A DNA stretch of 64,000 nucleotides from Bacillota bacterium (GCA_023409535.1 JAEYGZ010000036.1:186001-250000); one strand, 5' to 3'; numbered from the stretch's first letter, positions 16,449 through 25,416 are shown. Made by a program: numbers and translations. Notes: generated from the sequence alone by a model not told the origin.

Positions 16449-16473
16449 AGCTTTCACATCCCAAATTCGCAGG
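16449..16473 (+). repeat. Short dispersed leader repeat, copy 1
   Basis: The motif AGCTTTCACATCCC followed by AAATTCGCAGG lies just upstream of pxpA. A nearly identical stretch (two substitutions) occurs at 57168-57191 upstream of rhaM. In this copy the first bases also form the right arm of a 9-bp hairpin, TGTGAAAGC-AAA-GCTTTCACA (16439-16459). Function unknown. Confidence 0.5.
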
Positions 16474-16496
16474 TATTGGCAGAATGGAGGATTATT

Positions 16497-17252
16497 ATGT
16501 ATCAGATAGATTTAAATTGTGATCTTGGAGAAAGCTTTGGCAGGTATACGCTGGGCTTGGATGAAGAGGTAATTCCGTATATATCCTCGGCAAATATTGC
16601 TTGCGGTTATCATGCTTCCGATCCTGAGATTATGGAGAAGACAGTTGCTATTGCCAGGATGAATGATGTACATGTCGGAGCACATACGGGATTTCCCGAT
16701 TTGCTTGGGTTCGGACGAAGAGATATGAAGCTGTCAGGAGGAGAGGCCAGAACCTACACCATGTATCAGATTGGTGCCTTGGAAGCCTTTTGCAGGGCGG
16801 CAGGCGTACCCTTATATCATGTGAAGCCCCATGGAGCCTTCTATAATATGGCAGCCAAGGATTATGAGCTGGCACTGGCCATATGTGAGGGTATGGCAGC
16901 GATTGATCCCAAGCTTGTTCTTCTGGGCCTCAGCAACAGCCAGATGGAAAAGGCGGCGAAGGCGGTGGGAATTCCGTTTAAGCGGGAAGTATTTGCGGAC
17001 CGTGCGTATGAGGAGGACGGAAGTCTGGTTGCAAGAAGCAAGCCGGGCTCCATGATTGAGGATGAGGAATTGGCGATCAAACGAATTATCGGCATGATTA
17101 AAAAAGGGACGGTTATTTCGATTAGCGGTAAGGAAATAGAGGTTCAGGCAGATTCAATCTGTGTTCATGGGGATGGGAGTAAAGCGTTGGAGTTCGTCAA
17201 GACCATTCGAAGGGTACTGAAGGAGGAAGGGATTGAAGTGAAAGCCTTTTAA
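16497..17252 (+). CDS. pxpA: 5-oxoprolinase subunit A (LamB/YcsF family)
   Basis: A 251-residue protein of the LamB/YcsF family, starting MYQIDLNCDLGESFGRYTLG, the family signature. Further motifs are ISSANIACGYHASDPEIMEK (metal/substrate pocket), VGAHTGFPDLLGFGRRDM and YHVKPHGAFYNMA. PxpA completes the PxpABC 5-oxoprolinase that cleaves 5-oxoproline to L-glutamate with ATP. The ATG at 16497 is behind TGGAGG; the in-frame ATG at 16476 lacks a ribosome site. It is the last gene of the operon; the next gene has its own leader and terminator. Confidence 0.93.
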   Translation: MYQIDLNCDLGESFGRYTLGLDEEVIPYISSANIACGYHASDPEIMEKTVAIARMNDVHVGAHTGFPDLLGFGRRDMKLSGGEARTYTMYQIGALEAFCRAAGVPLYHVKPHGAFYNMAAKDYELALAICEGMAAIDPKLVLLGLSNSQMEKAAKAVGIPFKREVFADRAYEEDGSLVARSKPGSMIEDEELAIKRIIGMIKKGTVISISGKEIEVQADSICVHGDGSKALEFVKTIRRVLKEEGIEVKAF

Positions 17253-17288
17253 TCGAAAGATTTAGTTTCGTCCCGATTTAACATTGAT

Positions 17289-17405
17289 TTTACAAAACTG
17301 CTATGGTAGACTTAATATTAGTTGTAATAAGTTCCTACTATAGTATGCTTAGCTGAGAGTATACGGGGGCAGCTGTCTTTGATGAAGACGGCAGACCCCC
17401 CTTTT
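17289..17405 (+). promoter_or_regulatory. Leader of the MATE gene with intrinsic terminator
   Basis: A weak promoter, TTTACA-N17-TTAATA (17289-17317), is followed by about 45 bases of possible structure and then a strong intrinsic terminator: GGGGG and GCTGTCTT pair with AAGACGGC and CCCCC, followed by TTTT at 17402-17405. The hairpin is 33 bases before the MATE start codon, so it may be the pxp operon terminator, an attenuator of the MATE gene, or both. I recognise no known aptamer sequence. Confidence 0.5.
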
Positions 17406-17437
17406 CATTATTATTAATTGGCATAAGAGGCGATGAC

Positions 17438-18766
17438 ATGTTATTTACGAGGAAAGACTTAATTAAACTGATTGTTCCGTTGATAATCGAGCAGATTCTG
17501 GCGGTAACCGTAGGCCTGACAGATGGCATGATGGTAGTAAGAGCGGGAGAGGCGGCTGTTGCCGGTGTATCGCTGGTCGATTCGATTAATATACTTTTAA
17601 TCGGATTATTTGGTGCGATGGCAACCGGTGGTGCGGTGGTATCCTCACAGCTTCTGGGCCGTAAGGAGGAGAGCGCAGCCTGTAAGGCCGGTTCTCAGCT
17701 GATTATTGCGGTACTGTCTCTTTCCGTAGTGATTATGGCGGCGGCCTTAATCTTCGGAGATTTCTTCCTTAAGTTATTGTATGGAGATGTGGGTGCAGAT
17801 GTTATGGAGAGTTCCAAGATCTATTTCTTCTATACCGCCATGTCCTATCCCTTTATCGCATTGTATAATTCCAGTGCGGCATTATTTCGCTCCATGGGCA
17901 ATTCCAAGATATCAATGATGGTCTCCGTCGTTATGAATGTCATGCATATTATCGGAAATGCTATTTTGATCTTTGGCTTTGGCATGGGGGTCGCCGGTGC
18001 GGCAATTGCAACGCTGGTTTCCAGAATATTTGCGGCGATCGCAATGTTTCTGCTGCTGCAGAATAAAAAATACCCGATACATATTGAATCCATACAGAGC
18101 TTCCGGCCGGATATGGCTATGATAAAACGCATCCTTAATATCGGAGTTCCAAGCGGACTGGAGAACAGTGTCTTCCAAATCGGTAAAATACTGGTTCAGG
18201 GAATCATTGCAGGTCTGGGTACGTCTGCCATTACGGCAAATGCTGTCGCAGGTAATGTGGGCGGTTTCAGTACCTTGCCCGGTTCCGCCATTGGTCTGGC
18301 GCTGATCACGGTGGTGGGACGCTGTGTGGGAGCGCATGATTTTGACGGAGTAAAACAATATACCATAAAGCTTATGAAATTTGCTTATACGGTAATGGCG
18401 GTATTGAATATACTTTTGATCTTTATGGTCCCCTATATCCTGAAATTGTACGATCTTTCCAGTGAAACGGCAAACCTTGCATCTCAGCTGATGATTTATC
18501 ATTTTATACTGGCGGTATTGATCTGGCCTACCTCTTTTGCACTGCCGAATGCCCTCCGTGCTGCAAATGATGTTAAATTCACCATGTGGACCTCCATGAT
18601 TTCCATGTGGGTTTGGAGAATTGGCTTTAGCTATATCCTGGCGATCGTCTTAAATATGGGAGTGCTGGGGGTATGGATTGCCATGACAATTGACTGGCTG
18701 TTCCGTTCCATCTTTTTTGTTACCCGTTTCCTGCAGGCGAAATACCGAAATGTAACGGTTATATAA
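17438..18766 (+). CDS. MATE family multidrug/Na+ antiporter
   Basis: A 442-residue integral membrane protein with about twelve hydrophobic segments in two similar halves, as in NorM/DinF-type MATE exporters that extrude cationic compounds with Na+ or H+ exchange. The N-terminus KLIVPLIIEQILAVTVGLTD and the following MMVVRAGEAAVAGVSLVDSI resemble family segments 1 and 2, and the second half repeats the pattern at NIGVPSGLENSVFQIGKILV. The ribosome site is only GAGG. Its position behind a terminated leader suggests conditional expression. Substrate unknown; link to the 5-oxoproline operon is only positional. Confidence 0.9.
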   Translation: MLFTRKDLIKLIVPLIIEQILAVTVGLTDGMMVVRAGEAAVAGVSLVDSINILLIGLFGAMATGGAVVSSQLLGRKEESAACKAGSQLIIAVLSLSVVIMAAALIFGDFFLKLLYGDVGADVMESSKIYFFYTAMSYPFIALYNSSAALFRSMGNSKISMMVSVVMNVMHIIGNAILIFGFGMGVAGAAIATLVSRIFAAIAMFLLLQNKKYPIHIESIQSFRPDMAMIKRILNIGVPSGLENSVFQIGKILVQGIIAGLGTSAITANAVAGNVGGFSTLPGSAIGLALITVVGRCVGAHDFDGVKQYTIKLMKFAYTVMAVLNILLIFMVPYILKLYDLSSETANLASQLMIYHFILAVLIWPTSFALPNALRAANDVKFTMWTSMISMWVWRIGFSYILAIVLNMGVLGVWIAMTIDWLFRSIFFVTRFLQAKYRNVTVI

Positions 18767-18793
18767 TTCAACTGCAACATTGATAATGTGTGC

Positions 18794-18834
18794 AAATCCC
18801 CAGGTGGCGGCGTTCCCCACAGGGGATTTTTTTA
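18794..18834 (+). terminator. Intrinsic terminator after the MATE gene
   Basis: AAATCCCC at 18794-18801 pairs with GGGGATTT across a GC-rich loop and runs into TTTTTTT. A second simple hairpin, CAAAAGCAT with ATGCTTTTG, follows at about 18838-18864 without a T tract. Confidence 0.75.
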
Positions 18835-18957
18835 TTTCAAAAGCATACTAAAAATGCTTTTGCTGTCAGGAGGACAGTACCAATACCGTTTACTTGTTTC
18901 TGCCCGGCCACCGCAGTCTTTGTACAAATCCTCTTCATAAATTGCATATAGTTTCCA

Positions 18958-19080
18958 TAGAAATGTATCGTAACACTAATCCTGGGCGGATGCCTAGGAT
19001 TGGACAGAGGTTGCAATCATTTTCAAGGCAGTCAGAATGATTGAAAATAAATTGTATCACCGGCGGGACCGGAAAAAGGA
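18958..19080 (+). promoter_or_regulatory. Structured leader of the metal ATPase gene
   Basis: The bases before the ATPase gene fold well. AATCCTGGGC pairs with GCCTAGGATT around GGAT (10 bp, one G-T); CAATCATT pairs with AATGATTG; and CCGG-CGGGA-CCGG sits right against the AAAAAGGAGG ribosome site, where it could block ribosome access. The repeated GGACAG, GGCAG and GGGAC sequences recall NiCo (czcD) riboswitches, which control cation exporters, but I cannot align it confidently and no terminator is present. The rest of the 320-base gap from 18767 holds the terminator described above and nothing else I can identify. Confidence 0.35.
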
Positions 19081-19086
19081 GGCCTT

Positions 19087-21237
19087 ATGAGTTTAGTAAG
19101 AGAGTATATATTAAAAGGATTATGCTGTGCTAATTGTGCAGCTCATATAGAAGAAGAGGTTGGGGCACTTTCACAGGTGAAGGAAGCAAGCGTGAATCTG
19201 ATGAATGAAAACCTGCATGTAACAATGAATTCTGAGAATGCAGAAGATATCACAGAGCAGGTAAAGAAGATAGTTGCCTCCCATGAGCCGTCGGTAAAAG
19301 TAATAAGTATCGGTAAAGACAGTAAAGCGGCATCAGGATCAGGGGCAGCAGGGGCAGTCTCCGGGAACACTGCCAAGGAGGAAAGCTCTCAGGAGATACG
19401 CAATTACTTTATCCGTATTGGGGCTGCGTTTGTTATCACAGCGTTTGTTTCAGCATTACCCATATCAAAGGATGTCCGCCTGGCTGCGTTACTTGTTGCC
19501 TATCTGATTGCAGGCTATGAGATTTTGTGGAATGCCTGCAAGAATATTGCCAGAGGTCAGGTATTTGACGAGAATTTTCTTATGAGTATCGCATCCGTAG
19601 GGGCTTTTTTGATTGGTGATCAGGTAGAGGCAATTGCGGTTTTGATTTTCTACGGTATCGGCGAGCTGCTTCAGGAAATTGCGGTACATCGTTCCAAGAA
19701 GGATATTACGGAGCTTATGGATATCAGGCCTGATTATGCCAACCTGGTGAAAGGCACATCGGTGCAGACAGTAACTCCGGAGCAGGTGAAGGCAGGAGAG
19801 CGGATCTTAGTCAAACCCGGTGAGAAGCTTCCTCTGGACGGTGTCGTAGTCAGGGGAAACAGCGCTATTGATACCAGAGCTCTGACCGGCGAGAGCATTC
19901 CGCAGGAAGTGGGAATCGGCGATACGGTGTTATTCGGTACGGTGAATACCAGCGGTACCATTGAGGTTGAGGTGACAAAGCCATTCTCCGAGGCAACCGT
20001 CAGCCGTATTCTTGAATTGGTACAAAATGCAGGCAGCAAAAAAGCGCCCGGTGAGAAATTTATCACCAGATTTGCCCGCTATTATACTCCGGCGGTGGTA
20101 TTTACGGCAGCGGCGGTGGCAATTATTCCTCCGGTTTTCGGCTTTGGCGATTTCACGCAATGGCTGTACCGTGCCCTGAGCTTTCTGATTATTTCCTGCC
20201 CTTGTGCCCTTGTTATCTCCATCCCCTTAAGCTTCTTCGGAGGGATCGGAGGAGGAGCAAAGCAGGGTGTGCTGATCAAAGGCGGCAATTACCTGGATGC
20301 ACTTAAGCGGGTTGATACAATTGTATTTGATAAAACCGGTACATTGACAAGGGGAGTGCTTGAGGTCACCAGGGTACATCCTGTGAAGGGTGTAACGGAG
20401 GACGAACTGGTTCGTATTGCAGCGATTGCCGAGAAACATTCCCTGCATCCGGTCGCAAAATCCATCAGTACTTATTATAATAGGGGAAAAGCCCTTGAGC
20501 TGGGAGGACAGGCACAGATAACAGAGATTGCAGGTCACGGAGTGGTTGCCGAGGCAGAGAACCGGAGGATCTATGCCGGTAATGATAAATTAATGAAGAA
20601 ATATAACATTATTCTGCCTGAATACAAGGTATCCGGCAGTGTTGTGCACATTGCGGCGGATGAAAAATATCTCGGATATATCCAAATCTCTGACACGATG
20701 AAGGATAAAGTAAAGGAAACCATACACGCTTTAAAGCAGCTGGGTGTAAGAAAGACAGTTATGCTGACAGGGGATCATGAGGAGGCTGCAAGGGAAATTG
20801 CCGCTGCGAGCGGTATTGATGAATATAAAGCAGGGCTGCTGCCGCAGGATAAAGTATCCTGGTTTGAGAAATATAAGAAGGCGATGACGGGAAAGGATCG
20901 TATCATTTTTGTGGGAGACGGTATCAATGATGCTCCGGTACTGGCTATGGCTGATGTTGGTATCGCCATGGGCGGTGTAGGCTCGGATGCGGCGATTGAA
21001 GCAGCCGATGTGGTAATTATGAACGATGATATCGGTAAGCTTGTCACAGCCATTAAGATCGCGCGCAAAACGAACAGCATTGTTATACAGAACATTATCT
21101 TCGCCCTTGGGGTAAAGTTCATTATCATGCTGTTAGCCTTCCTTGGTGTAACCTCAATCTGGTTTGCGATCTTTGCAGATGTGGGTGTGGCGCTGATTGC
21201 CCTGGTGAACGCTATGCGGGCGATGAAGGGCAAATAG
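19087..21237 (+). CDS. Heavy-metal-transporting P1B-type ATPase (Cd/Zn/Co type)
   Basis: A 716-residue cation pump. An N-terminal heavy-metal-associated domain carries the CxxC motif in LKGLCCANCAAHIEEE. A Ser/Gly/Ala-rich linker (about 80-100) leads to the membrane part. The ion-path motif is SCPCALVIS, the phosphorylated aspartate lies in FDKTGTLTRG, the HP motif is KHSLHPVAKS, actuator TGES is ALTGESIPQE, and the hinge is VGDGINDAPVLAMADVG. CPC with this arrangement and a single HMA domain fits Zn2+/Cd2+/Pb2+ (CadA/ZntA) or Co2+ exporters better than copper pumps; the exact metal cannot be fixed. It is a single-gene unit with a long structured leader and an AAAAAGGAGG ribosome site. Confidence 0.92.
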   Translation: MSLVREYILKGLCCANCAAHIEEEVGALSQVKEASVNLMNENLHVTMNSENAEDITEQVKKIVASHEPSVKVISIGKDSKAASGSGAAGAVSGNTAKEESSQEIRNYFIRIGAAFVITAFVSALPISKDVRLAALLVAYLIAGYEILWNACKNIARGQVFDENFLMSIASVGAFLIGDQVEAIAVLIFYGIGELLQEIAVHRSKKDITELMDIRPDYANLVKGTSVQTVTPEQVKAGERILVKPGEKLPLDGVVVRGNSAIDTRALTGESIPQEVGIGDTVLFGTVNTSGTIEVEVTKPFSEATVSRILELVQNAGSKKAPGEKFITRFARYYTPAVVFTAAAVAIIPPVFGFGDFTQWLYRALSFLIISCPCALVISIPLSFFGGIGGGAKQGVLIKGGNYLDALKRVDTIVFDKTGTLTRGVLEVTRVHPVKGVTEDELVRIAAIAEKHSLHPVAKSISTYYNRGKALELGGQAQITEIAGHGVVAEAENRRIYAGNDKLMKKYNIILPEYKVSGSVVHIAADEKYLGYIQISDTMKDKVKETIHALKQLGVRKTVMLTGDHEEAAREIAAASGIDEYKAGLLPQDKVSWFEKYKKAMTGKDRIIFVGDGINDAPVLAMADVGIAMGGVGSDAAIEAADVVIMNDDIGKLVTAIKIARKTNSIVIQNIIFALGVKFIIMLLAFLGVTSIWFAIFADVGVALIALVNAMRAMKGK

Positions 21238-21277
21238 TACTAATATCCTAGTACAATATATCGTTGGGAAAGTATAT

Positions 21278-21374
21278 ATGAGCACAAATGTATTTTAACG
21301 GAGAAAACCAAAAAAGCGGAAAGTTCGCGGCTTGGAGGCAATCCCGGAGGATATATTATGTGCTCATGTTTTTT
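21278..21374 (+). ncRNA. Long-stem structured RNA element with T tract (unknown class)
   Basis: ATGAGCACA and AATGTAT (21278-21293) pair with ATATATT and TGTGCTCAT (about 21351-21367), giving a 16-bp helix with one bulged A, directly followed by GTTTTTT. The enclosed head of about 55 bases can fold a further hairpin (CCAA...GCG-GAAAGTT-CGC...TTGG) and is purine-rich with conserved-looking stretches AACGGAGAAAACC and GGAGGCAATCCC. The layout, an aptamer-like head on a closing helix that doubles as a terminator, is riboswitch-like. It stands between the metal ATPase and the Ig-repeat protein and may be only the ATPase terminator. I recognise no Rfam class. Confidence 0.4.
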
Positions 21375-21513
21375 ATGGTGATTCGACATTTTGCATCTGT
21401 GCTGACACATAACTGCCAAAAATTACATCTAAGATAATGGCAAGAGTACTAATATAAACCATTTATTTTACCGATATATTCTATATGATAAGGTTTTTGG
21501 GAGGTTACGCATA

Positions 21514-24500
21514 ATGAGTATTACAAAAAAAATTGGCTTTTCTTTTCTGATTTGTTTTCTGTTTACTTTGGCTGTTTTTACTTCAGGTGAACATGTAGCA
21601 AAGGCATCTTCAGTACCGAAGTACAACTTTAAATTTAAGATTAATAATGTTGTAGTAAATGATGGTTCTGAGTATGAGTTAAAAAACGAACAAGCTCAAT
21701 TATTTATTAATTTTGACGGGGCTAATACACCGAAAAATATGGATGTTTCATGGAGCTATACGAAACCTAAGGATCCCGGGAAAACCGGAGTTATAGAAAT
21801 TGTGACGGAAGGGTTTGCGGCTGATCATAGTGAGGTACAGCTTAATAGAACAGGTCCTGGATATACCACAATTACTGCAAAAATTACCGCAGATGGCAAT
21901 GTTTACAATATCAGTATGAATTTAAAGGTTCAGCTATACGTTGATACTGCAGGCACAGGAATGGTGTCGGAATCAAATACTAATACAGCTGTGGACAGTA
22001 AGATTTTAAGGCTGGAAAGCACGATTGATGAAAATGGTGAAAATAAAGCTGTGATAGATCCGAGTGTTAGTACAAAAGAAATTAAATTAAAATATATTGA
22101 TTATGAGACTGGTGGAACAACTGCAACAGGTTCCTCTATTGAAATCGATCCGGATACCTTTGAATTTGTCTCAAGTAATGAAGGCGTTGCAAAAGTGGAT
22201 AAAAAAGGGTTGATCACTGCACAAGGCTCAGGATATTCAGAGATAACCGTAACCTTTAATGGTACGGATAAGCCAATGATTGCAAAAATGCGTGTTGTAG
22301 TGAAGCCCACCTTTTCTATGGTATTTGTTGATAATGATGGAGTGAGCCAGACCTACGCCTCTCAGGATAAGATCACATCAACAACTCCATTAAGGGGGAA
22401 TGTACCAAGAAGCTTCACTTTGAATTCCAATGCTTTCTTTGCCGACTATTTAGCTTGGGAAGTTTATGATATTACCTCTGATTCCAGCACGCCTATGGAA
22501 AATAAAGATAAAGTGAAACTTCCCACTAATTCGGATAAGTTACAGTATAAAATCAGTCCTTATAGCGGTAATGTCTTTTTCGATAATGTAAAAGCGGGCA
22601 TTTATGAGATATTTGCTTATACCAAAAGTGATTTGGATTATAGGACAAATGCACCCTATGCTTATATGAGGATTGCGGTTCCAATCGTAATGGATCACAC
22701 AGAATTTTATATGCAAAAAAATGATTCCTTTAATATTCTCGATATCAGTAACATACCAAGAGCAAATTCCTTCAGTTATAATATTAAAAATGAATATTTA
22801 AATTATGTTCAATTTGATGGGAGCACCGGTGAGGTTACGGCATTGAAAAGTGGTTATGCGGAGATTGTTTGCACACCGACGAAAGAACTTGCGGACGCGT
22901 TTGGGATCACTTCTCCTTATGTTATAAAAATACATATCATCGACGGTATTTCCCTAAACATGACCAATGCGACAATGGCTGTATCAAGTACCTTGATCTT
23001 AGTACCCAATGTATCAAGCAATGCAGCTGTCACATGGAAATCAAGCGATGAAAAAATTGCGACCGTTGAAGGTGGAAAAGTAACAGCAAAGAAAGTGGGA
23101 GAAGTTGATATTACGGCATCCCAGGTAATTGACGGTGCGGTAAGGAAGGCAACTTGTAAAATTAAAGTTGTGGATGCTGTATCAAAGATTGAGATTAGTC
23201 CGAATACAGCGCTTTTGAATAAGGGAGAATATCTTACGCTACGCGCAAACATCACGCCCAAAAATCTTACCAATGTTACCTTACACTGGACAAGCTCCAA
23301 TGAGAGTATTGTGAAAGTTCTGGAAACCGTAGGACTTTCATCAAACATTCAGGCGGGACAAACCAGTGGAATTGCCGTCATATCTGCAATTAACCAGGAT
23401 AATATAGTAGTGGGTTATTGCTATGTAACAGTGAAACAGAAAGTAACAAAAATTACTCTTTCAGAAACAAATGTTGCGGTACCTCAATCTGTAGGTCAAC
23501 TTCAGCTGCGTGCCTCGGTATATCCGGATAATGCTTCGGATAAGACAGTAATTTGGACCTCCAGTGATACCGCAAAAGCAACGGTTGATGCCAACGGCCT
23601 GGTATCCTTCAAAAAGACAGGAACCGTAACAATTACAGCGACTGCAAAGGATGATACCAATGTTACGGCGATATGTAATATCAACATTCTGGCTCCCGTA
23701 GCTTCAATCAATCTGGATGAAAAGACGAAGCTGATGTATGCGGGACAAACGGCAAGACTGTCCTATGTAATGCAGCCTGCCAATGCCAGCACGGCTGATG
23801 TAACCTGGACTTCCTCCAATCCTTCCGTGGCATCTGTTGACGGAACCGGTCTGGTTTCGGCAAGATCGGTGGGAACCACAGTAATTGTAGTGAGGACTGT
23901 GGATGGCGGATATACATCATTTTGTACCATAACGGTTCAAAGAATTGCAACAGGTATAAAGTTAGACAAAAATACTTTGGAGTTAAAGGTTGGAGAATCC
24001 TATGAATTCAAACCTGCATTAATTCCGGCAGACAGTACAAATACAACAATTACCTGGGAATCCACGGATACCAAGATTGCTACAGTTGACTCAAAGGGTA
24101 AGGTTACCGCGAAGTCTAATGGTTCGGTATTAATTATTGCAAAAATCCCCTCAGGAACCTCAGTATATTGCAGGGTAACGGTGGAGCAGGCAGTAAGCGG
24201 TCTGATTTTGAACTATAAGGAGAAAACTATTTACATTGGCGGGGATTTTGAGTTAAAGGTATCCGTAACACCGACTTCGGCTTCAGAACCGGATGTTACC
24301 TGGACAAGCTCGAATACAGCGGTTGCAACGGTATCCACAACCGGTATTGTTACCGGTATATCCGGAGGTACTGCAATCATAACCTGTACAACGGTGGATG
24401 GAGGATTTTCGGCAACCTGTATTGTAAAGGTACGGGAAGGTGAGCCAACTGTAACAATAAATTATGAAGATTATATTTTAGGCATTAATAAATCAGTCAC

Positions 24501-25416
24501 ATTGATTGCAACAGTGTCAGACGGAGTGGATAACAGCACGGATGTGTTCTGGATGAGCAGTGATACAGATATCGCAACCGTTAATCAACAGGGTAAGGTA
24601 ACAGGCAAGAAGCTTGGCCGTGTAACGATTACCGCACTCGCAAAGGATGGCAGTGAATCAGAAGCTAACTGTGAGATCAGGGTTGTAACACCGGCGACAG
24701 GCATAACCGTCAACAATCCCGCGATGAACTTGTTAATCGGACAGTCAAAGCAATTGAAGGCAACTGTTAAGGAATCAAATGCTACAATAAAGACGGTTAA
24801 CTGGTCCTCCAGCGATCCCGATGTTGCAAGTGTGGATGAAGATGGCAATGTATTTGGTATTGCGGAAGGGGATGCTATCATTACCGCTGAGACAATGGAT
24901 AACAGCGGTAAAAAGGCGATAAGCTATGTGTCCGTAAATAAACGTGTTGCATCCTCGGGCGTTACATTACAGGATAAGCAGGTCGTGCTTATGCCCGGTG
25001 AAGAAAAGATTGTCGGGCTGGCTCTTACACCGGCGAATTCCACAGACGGTGTTGCCTGGAGTACAGATAATGCAGCGGTAGCAAAGATTGATAAGAATAG
25101 CGGCAAGATAACGGCAAGGGCAACCGGTGTGGCATATGTCACTGTAATGACTGATTCAGGTAAAACTGCAACTGTCGAAGTAATTGTCATTGGATTAAAC
25201 TATACAGAACTCACCCTTGAGCAATATACAACCTATCCGTACAAACTGGAGGTTGAGGGTGCCACAACAAATGTCAGCTGGAGCATCGATAATCCTCAGG
25301 TTGCGATAATATCAAACGGAGTGGTAAGCTCCAGAGGTGTTGGAACGGCGACCATCACCGCACAGGTTAATGGAAGGCGCCTGACTTGCAAGCTTAAGGT
25401 TGTGAAGATTAAATAA
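21514..25416 (+). CDS. Large secreted protein of about ten bacterial Ig-like (Big_2) repeats
   Basis: A 1300-residue exported protein. The N-terminus has a lysine-containing start, a hydrophobic core (IGFSFLICFLFTLAVFTSG) and a likely cleavage after HVAKA. From about residue 470 to the end there are ten or so tandem repeats of about 83 residues with the Big_2 core VTWTSSDxxIATVDxxGxVTAKK and the closing xxITA strand; a more diverged copy lies near 210-260. Residues 270-460 are a non-repeat region with no fold I recognise. There is no LPXTG motif, S-layer homology domain or C-terminal anchor, so it is probably released or held by the Ig domains. Such proteins serve adhesion or surface-layer roles. 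Its TAA stop lies at the edge of the inverted-repeat region that follows. Transcription probably starts near the structured element upstream. Confidence 0.88.
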   Translation: MSITKKIGFSFLICFLFTLAVFTSGEHVAKASSVPKYNFKFKINNVVVNDGSEYELKNEQAQLFINFDGANTPKNMDVSWSYTKPKDPGKTGVIEIVTEGFAADHSEVQLNRTGPGYTTITAKITADGNVYNISMNLKVQLYVDTAGTGMVSESNTNTAVDSKILRLESTIDENGENKAVIDPSVSTKEIKLKYIDYETGGTTATGSSIEIDPDTFEFVSSNEGVAKVDKKGLITAQGSGYSEITVTFNGTDKPMIAKMRVVVKPTFSMVFVDNDGVSQTYASQDKITSTTPLRGNVPRSFTLNSNAFFADYLAWEVYDITSDSSTPMENKDKVKLPTNSDKLQYKISPYSGNVFFDNVKAGIYEIFAYTKSDLDYRTNAPYAYMRIAVPIVMDHTEFYMQKNDSFNILDISNIPRANSFSYNIKNEYLNYVQFDGSTGEVTALKSGYAEIVCTPTKELADAFGITSPYVIKIHIIDGISLNMTNATMAVSSTLILVPNVSSNAAVTWKSSDEKIATVEGGKVTAKKVGEVDITASQVIDGAVRKATCKIKVVDAVSKIEISPNTALLNKGEYLTLRANITPKNLTNVTLHWTSSNESIVKVLETVGLSSNIQAGQTSGIAVISAINQDNIVVGYCYVTVKQKVTKITLSETNVAVPQSVGQLQLRASVYPDNASDKTVIWTSSDTAKATVDANGLVSFKKTGTVTITATAKDDTNVTAICNINILAPVASINLDEKTKLMYAGQTARLSYVMQPANASTADVTWTSSNPSVASVDGTGLVSARSVGTTVIVVRTVDGGYTSFCTITVQRIATGIKLDKNTLELKVGESYEFKPALIPADSTNTTITWESTDTKIATVDSKGKVTAKSNGSVLIIAKIPSGTSVYCRVTVEQAVSGLILNYKEKTIYIGGDFELKVSVTPTSASEPDVTWTSSNTAVATVSTTGIVTGISGGTAIITCTTVDGGFSATCIVKVREGEPTVTINYEDYILGINKSVTLIATVSDGVDNSTDVFWMSSDTDIATVNQQGKVTGKKLGRVTITALAKDGSESEANCEIRVVTPATGITVNNPAMNLLIGQSKQLKATVKESNATIKTVNWSSSDPDVASVDEDGNVFGIAEGDAIITAETMDNSGKKAISYVSVNKRVASSGVTLQDKQVVLMPGEEKIVGLALTPANSTDGVAWSTDNAAVAKIDKNSGKITARATGVAYVTVMTDSGKTATVEVIVIGLNYTELTLEQYTTYPYKLEVEGATTNVSWSIDNPQVAIISNGVVSSRGVGTATITAQVNGRRLTCKLKVVKIK

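Noticed and set aside
16431..16460. CcpA (cre) site at TGTGAAAGCAAAGCTTTCACA
   Set aside because: The half-sites are separated by three extra bases compared with the cre consensus, so CcpA binding is unlikely; kept only as a hairpin.
18958..19080. Definite NiCo riboswitch
   Set aside because: Short motifs recur, but I cannot form the full four-way junction, so I only list a structured leader.
22917..25190. Long minus-strand open frames inside the Ig-repeat gene
   Set aside because: They are shadows produced by the biased codon composition of the repeats; no starts with ribosome sites and no recognisable protein.
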